Shown here one piece after another: positions 58,601-64,000 of a stretch of 64,000 nt of DNA. Source of the stretch: Artocarpus heterophyllus (lineage: Eukaryota; Streptophyta; Magnoliopsida; Rosales; Moraceae); contig CM046330.1 of NCBI GenBank assembly GCA_025403435.1, forward strand, positions 13,848,239-13,912,238. Direction: 5' to 3'. Each line of letters starts with the position of its first letter. The stretch's first letter is position 1. A program made the position numbers and the translations under genes. The notes below the pieces were generated by a model that did not search any database, was not told the DNA's origin, and worked only from the letters and a program-made list of their open reading frames with translations.

Positions 58601-61600
58601 GGAGACACATGTCAAAATATGCTCCCAAGCTTCTTGCAAGTAGTTCCCATCCTCATCTGCAATCGTCACTATTGCCTAACAATGACATAACCAAATCAAA
58701 CGTCAAATCCCGGGAATGATGGCATTTGTTTATAACCAGGAACTTTCTTTTTGTCACAACTTTTTAACAAGGAAACAATGTTCTGACTTAATTGAATCAT
58801 CCAACCAAATATCCATAGTAAATAATATACCGACCTTAATTGCATCTATGTTTTTCTGCTTGATATCAGCAGGAGAATGGAGGGAAGTAAACTTTGCCAG
58901 TGAAGTGACGAATGCATCTCTATGAGTTTTCATGGACATTACAGCAGTAACATGGATAGCATAACGTATGCCTTCAAGGCATAGAGCTATTATTACTTCA
59001 TCATCATTCTGGTCAAGCGGAACACTGAATGCAGCCAGCATTGGAGCCCAGCATACCTCAATCATAAATCTTAGAATCACGACATCTGTTGCAGCATAGT
59101 ACACTGACCTACAGATTTTCCACAAAAATACAAGTTAAGAGGGAAATCTAAAAGATTCTTTGCTTTCAATGTCAATGCCACAACTTGCAAAAAAGCATAT
59201 CCAAACTCTCATTTGGTAAAAAGTTTAATTCAGTTGAACGTATGCCACCAGTTGATGCAATGTATCAAGTTTTTAAATAACTAAAAACACTACTTTAGTC
59301 TTACTCAGATTTGCGTGCTTTTTCTTTGAATTGTTCTTGCATGTGCCTATAAAGATCGTCACTGGTCTCCATATGTTTGTCATCACGTTTACGAATCACA
59401 ATGTTCAAAATAGAGTCCAAACCCAAGACTCGATTTGTGTTAATTGATTGTATCTGTTGAGGAGCCAAATCATCTTCTTTCATTTTTATCTCATTTCTTG
59501 AAATTCGCTCAAACAATGATCTCAAGTATTCTTCAGGTAAATCTTTTCCATCATCTATGCCGCGATTGTTTCTTATAAAATCATCAGCTGACATCTGTGA
59601 ATTTTAATAGCCAGACGGAAAACCATCAGAATTATCAGCATCATCTTAACACACAACTATCAAAACTAGTACTTGTTAACTCACCTTGTTCTTCACCATA
59701 GGGTTGTGAGCATCTGTATTGAGCATTATCACAGAGTAAGCAAGGACATAGGCTGTGTCAGCACTAATAAAAGCCTTTGGATTACATTTGCAGTAGCGCT
59801 CAGCAAACTTTTCCATGATACGATCGATCTTTTGTGCCTCGCCAGGCAACCTAAAACCTTGAAGAAAGGCCCTGATTGCTTCATCAAACTCCATACCTTG
59901 GAAATCAAAGGAATCCACATAGGCATGCATCACTTTCAAAGATAACTCTTCTCTTTCACCAAGGTAATCACCAATCAAAGTCTTGCTCAAACCAGATGCA
60001 TTTTTAAGAAAAGCTGCAATCTCCTCTGGAGAATTGCCCACCTTATTTGCATTAATGAGGAACTCAATGCCTTTTTTGGGTTTCCGATTAAAAAGAGATA
60101 TACCTTCCTGCCATAAGATTACATTAGATTCCAAGCACAACAACCAAAAAGTACACCTGTTTCCATCCTACGAAATCATATTTGCATACCTGAAGTTCCA
60201 GCTTGTAAGCCCGGCGTTGCTCAATAGTCGAAGCATCAGAAGCCTCATTGGAGGCTTCAGAATGAGAATCTGATCCTTCAGCAGGCTCATCACTGTTTCC
60301 ATTTGCCATGGAAGGACTTCCCGATTCAGGACTAGTGACAGTTGAGTCAATTTTCTTGGGAGAGTGAGGATCCGGAATGCGCAATTGTTTGTTCATCCAA
60401 TCTCCCATGGACTTTAATACAGCGACTAAACACTTCATAGCTTCAAGCTTCATTGTTGCCTCCTGAGGAGGTAACAAGGTGGTGACAACACCAGGAGGAA
60501 CACCTTGTGCTGTTTTAAGAAGTCCATTAACCATCCTAGCAACAACACGACAAAAAAAAATGCACAATTAATGAATACAAATCAAGTCAAACATGCAAAA
60601 AGGAGGGAACAGAATATTTAAGTAACAAGGAAATTGGAGATTATAAATTGATATTCTCACAACTGCTAGTGACCTCGACGTAGCGTACATGGCTATATCA
60701 AAGATGAGTAAGCTTACATAGTATTAAAGAGTGAGAAGGCCTACCTCTCAAATATGTTTGATGAATTGACATCACAATCGTAATTGATGAATATGTCTAC
60801 CAAGATCTGTGAATCAACACAGAGCTTCTCAAGAAACCGAAGCACTATCATCTTCTGCTGAAAATTAGGCTGTGCAACATTTTCCAAAACTCTGAGAACA
60901 ATCATAGGAAAAAACACTCCAATTTCTGCTTTCAGTCCAGCTCTAAATCTTGATACAAGACTAATGAAGATGGAGCAAGATAGCTGAAAAACTATCATAA
61001 GAGTCGAAGCACTGTTCTTCAACAATGAAAGACACAAATATTGCTTAATGGCACCTAAAAACCTGTGTCACATGCACATTGACAATGACAAGAAATAAGT
61101 TCGTGGAGGGGCTACAAGGTAGGATAAAAGACATAACTCAAAATGAGATGTGCTCGTAAGACAAGTGTAGAGAATGTCAGGTTTTCATTAAAGGAGCTTG
61201 GAGCATGATGTACTAACTCATTACTCATAAAACACGACTTAAAATCATATAGGAAAAAAAAAATGGGCTGACCCAAGAAATGAGACATTTAAAATTATAT
61301 AAATGTCCAAGTAGAGGCCAAAATCATAAACTGATAGACTTAAAATCATATAGAACAAAATGAGCTAAATCACAAAATGAGCCGTTTAAAATCATATAAA
61401 TGTCTGAACTAAAGACATTTCTTCCATTAAGAAGTCCAACTTCAAGTTTTGTTCTTTCGAAGGTCTTGTAAAACTAAGGGAAACCTCAAAATGAAAGCTT
61501 GAACTATATTACGTACCTCAATATCTCACGAACTATAAACTCCTTCCCAACAACCTAACTTATATGTATGTACATATATATAGTTATATGTGTGTGTATC

Positions 61601-63124
61601 AACAAGCAACCAAAATGACACTAGCTAACGAAGCTTGTAATTATGTTGATGTTCATATTCACATGTTCATTCTTAGTGCATTATATGGGTTAATGGTAAA
61701 TCAAATTCCAAAGCACCTCCATAAAAAAATAACTGGATATTTCCATTATTTCTTTCCACTTCAATTAACCAATCCTAATATCTACATAAGTAAGATATGA
61801 CAAGTTAAACCATTGATCAGTATGTGCAAGATACGTCATCACCAAACGAAATTGCAGAAGAACAGAGCAATTAAGAGCACGAAGTGATGATTACGGTAAC
61901 AACATCAAAAATAATCATATGGGCATATAAAGATCCAAAAAGTTAAAAGTACCTCTCACTAGTTCGAAAAACAGCCCCTGCATTCTCCAGCAAAATCTTC
62001 AATAACTCTAAGGCCACAATCTTTCCCTTCATCAACTGAGGATCCGCCAATGCCTCTTTGGGAGGCGTCTTCATGGAAAGCTTACAAAGAGCTCGGAACA
62101 CCAGAAAAGCATCCCTCCTCAACTTGTTCCCAATCTGAACTTCCAAATCATCGTCTCTCTCCCCTTCCCCATCCGCCAATTCTCCTTTCCTTCCCTCCAA
62201 GGCCGTCTTGTACATACTGATTTCCCAGTACTTGGCGTCCAGCATATCCTTATCCGTGGAATCCAACAAATCTGTTGGGTTTGTTGTCTCAACCGCAGTA
62301 GTCTCGAATGCGCCATCGTGTCCGCCAAGCGAGCTCGGCGCAACGGGGTTCAACACTCCATCTATGTCCTGCATAATTTTAGTTATGAATCCTTGCACGA
62401 ACATCGTCATCGACCCGTCCGCATCTGATTTCTCGATTGGTTCCATGAGTTCGGCGACTACAATGGGCTGAATTGGCACCGTGGACGAGTCCGCCTCCAT
62501 TCTCCGGAACACAATCACCAACATTTGGATCAACGATGCTTTGGCAGTGGTCTGATTGACCACATTCTTACTTCCGAGGTATATATCGTAGCAAGTCCTC
62601 ACAATCTGGAGCAAACAATCGCCGTGAATTCGCAGCGAAATCGATGTGACCGCCGACAAGAGCGTCTTTAAAACCGAGAGCTCCATCTGATCGTCGCCTA
62701 AATCGTGGCATTTGCACACCGATTCGATCAGCCTCGCCAAGAGCTTCCCCTCGTCTCCGCCGCTGGGGTCGGCCTCGCCTCGCAAGTAGCCATGTGCGAT
62801 TAGCTTCTGAACGCAATCAACGGCCGGATCGGCGATCTTGAGGACGCCGGAGGAGGCGGAGTTGATCAGAGGGCTGAGGATAGACTCAGACTCGACGAGG
62901 GAGTATTCCGTCGGGCCGCCGTCGTGGAGCGGCCCCGGTCCAGACGCATCAGCCTCGGAATCCGGACCTGTACCCGGAGGCTGCTTGGAACCGAGCTTTT
63001 CAAGGACGGCTTTGCACTCGTGAGTGAGCTTGGCGTGCTTGCGCCACGACGCGTTCTTGATGATTCTCTCTAGGGCTGGGGACACGACCTGGCTCATGCG
63101 GGAATCGGCTTCCAAGGAAGCCAT
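55690..63124 (-). CDS. BIG3: BIG-type Sec7 ARF guanine-exchange factor, BIG3-like
   Basis: The product activates ARF GTPases at the trans-Golgi network; BIG proteins act in secretion, recycling and vacuolar traffic, and most plant members are inhibited by brefeldin A. Eleven exons join in phase to 1,772 residues, close to the usual 1,690-1,790: 63124-61953, 61062-60745, 60535-60190, 60107-59685, 59594-59305, 59108-58835, 58675-58176, 58067-57746, 57629-57248, 57111-56432, 56301-55690. All introns are GT-AG. The N-terminal dimerisation region fills exon 1. The HUS box NYDCD is at residues 484-488. The Sec7 domain covers about 608-795, with [12 protein letters not shown] near 697-708 and the catalytic glutamate at 702. 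Homology-downstream repeats follow, and the protein ends [10 protein letters not shown]. The wording of the N-terminus ([15 protein letters not shown]) and overall length point to BIG3 rather than BIG1, BIG2 or BIG5. Confidence 0.95.
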
Positions 63125-63350
63125 TCCCGGGAATCCTTACGAGTCACGACTCAGTGAGTCAGATCTAGAAATGAGGTTTCTGGCGCTAGGTTTTTCTAGA
63201 AGGTCCAATTGCTCTTATGTACCTTCTGCAAGGCTGCTAACTCCGTGAGTTGCCGCGGGCGAGTTGACTCAGTGGTTGCTCCGATTCGAAGCGCATCGAG
63301 AAGACGAAGTATAGTGGAGAGTGGTGGGACTGAGAGGGAGGGAGGGAGGA

Positions 63351-63386
<36 letters not shown>

Positions 63387-63450
63387 GGCTTAAGATTTAG
63401 ATCGCGTTTGGGATTTTTTTTTTTTGTTTCTCTGGGGAAGGTTCAGTCTT
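63125..63450 (-). promoter_or_regulatory. Leader and core promoter region of the BIG3-like gene
   Basis: A GA microsatellite at 63351-63387 reads as a CT run on the gene's strand, about 230-260 bp before the start codon, a usual place in plant 5' leaders. The transcription start is not determinable by eye. Confidence 0.4.
63351..63387. repeat. GA microsatellite upstream of BIG3-like gene
   Basis: About 17 GA units with one interruption. Confidence 0.9.
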
Positions 63451-64000
63451 AATCGAAATGACTGTTGTACCCTTGTCGTTCTCTGGAAGATGTTTGCGTT
63501 TGAACCGAAGTGACGATAGAATGGGGAATGTGACTGGGGGTATTTTCGGTGTTTCACAAGATATAATGACCGTCCAAATATGGTTCTCAGCTGGTGATCG
63601 GGGAGGATGGAGGTTTTTCAGTACGTTTGAATGGAATATTATTTTAATGAATTATTGCCTTTTTTTGACGGATTTAGATGTAGAATTTAGAAACATAAGA
63701 GTATGATTTGAATTAATGCATACACAGTAATGAGGATTTCAAAGGTAAAAATTCAGAAGTTTTCAATTAAAAACGTTTAGAAGATAATTGGAAGGGTCAT
63801 TTATACCACTAATTGAAGGAAAGGAAAAACTAAACGAAAAATATTAATCTATTTTTTAGTTGGTTTGAAATTTTTATAAATATCTCATTTCTTGTAATAA
63901 TTAATTTGGTCAGTTTAAACTTGTAACTAATTTAAATTTGGATGTCTATGGTGGAGAATGGTAAATTTTAATACCGATAGAGAATAATCCAACAATTGTA
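63451..64000. other. Intergenic DNA to the window end
   Basis: Becomes AT-rich after 63620. No gene or complete transposon was recognised. Confidence 0.5.

Noticed and set aside
62119..62816. Additional open frames on both strands over BIG3-like exon 1
   Set aside because: Shadows of the long first exon in other frames.
1..64000. CRISPR arrays, bacterial operons, phage genes
   Set aside because: None seen; spliced genes and plant retroelements show this is plant nuclear DNA.

Overview
The window is nuclear DNA of a flowering plant, most likely a eudicot. It is AT-rich, its genes contain short GT-AG introns, and every complete gene has a plant-family counterpart: an armadillo-repeat kinesin, an AT-hook/PPC protein, a calmodulin-like protein and a BIG-type ARF-GEF. 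The gaps hold Ty1/copia and gypsy-type LTR material and many small DNA transposons. The species cannot be read from the sequence.

Layout. Bases 1-11,600 are a transposon-rich block. It holds the 3' end of a copia element cut by the window edge and a young copia element (4874-8886) with both LTRs and a perfect 5-bp target duplication, whose open reading frame has lost reverse transcriptase and RNase H. It ends with a nest in which a hAT-like element sits inside the terminal repeat of an older long-inverted-repeat element. Bases 11,961-18,546 (+) encode an ARK-type kinesin; I resolved 19 exons that join in frame to 896 residues. Bases 18,547-25,104 contain a small MITE and a solo LTR. Bases 25,105-26,097 (-) encode an intronless AHL protein close to AHL22. 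Bases 26,100-54,060 are a gene desert of about 28 kb holding three solo or remnant LTRs, MITE families, a probable Pack-MULE carrying scrambled pieces of an elongation factor 1-alpha gene (49,254-50,040), a terminal-inverted-repeat element and a dead copia RNase H. Bases 54,061-54,681 (-) encode a four-EF-hand calmodulin-like protein, and 55,690-63,124 (-) encode a BIG3-like Sec7 ARF-GEF; I resolved 11 exons that join to 1,772 residues.

The four host genes are independent units: microtubule motor, chromatin regulator, calcium sensor and membrane-traffic exchange factor. They share no evident pathway. The unusual content lies in the transposable elements: a gag-protease-integrase-only copia derivative, a gene-capturing Mutator-like element, a nested inverted-repeat structure, and two similarly sized gypsy-type solo LTRs in opposite orientation. 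All counts and alignments were made by eye from the sequence; family assignments rest on recognised motifs, not on searches.
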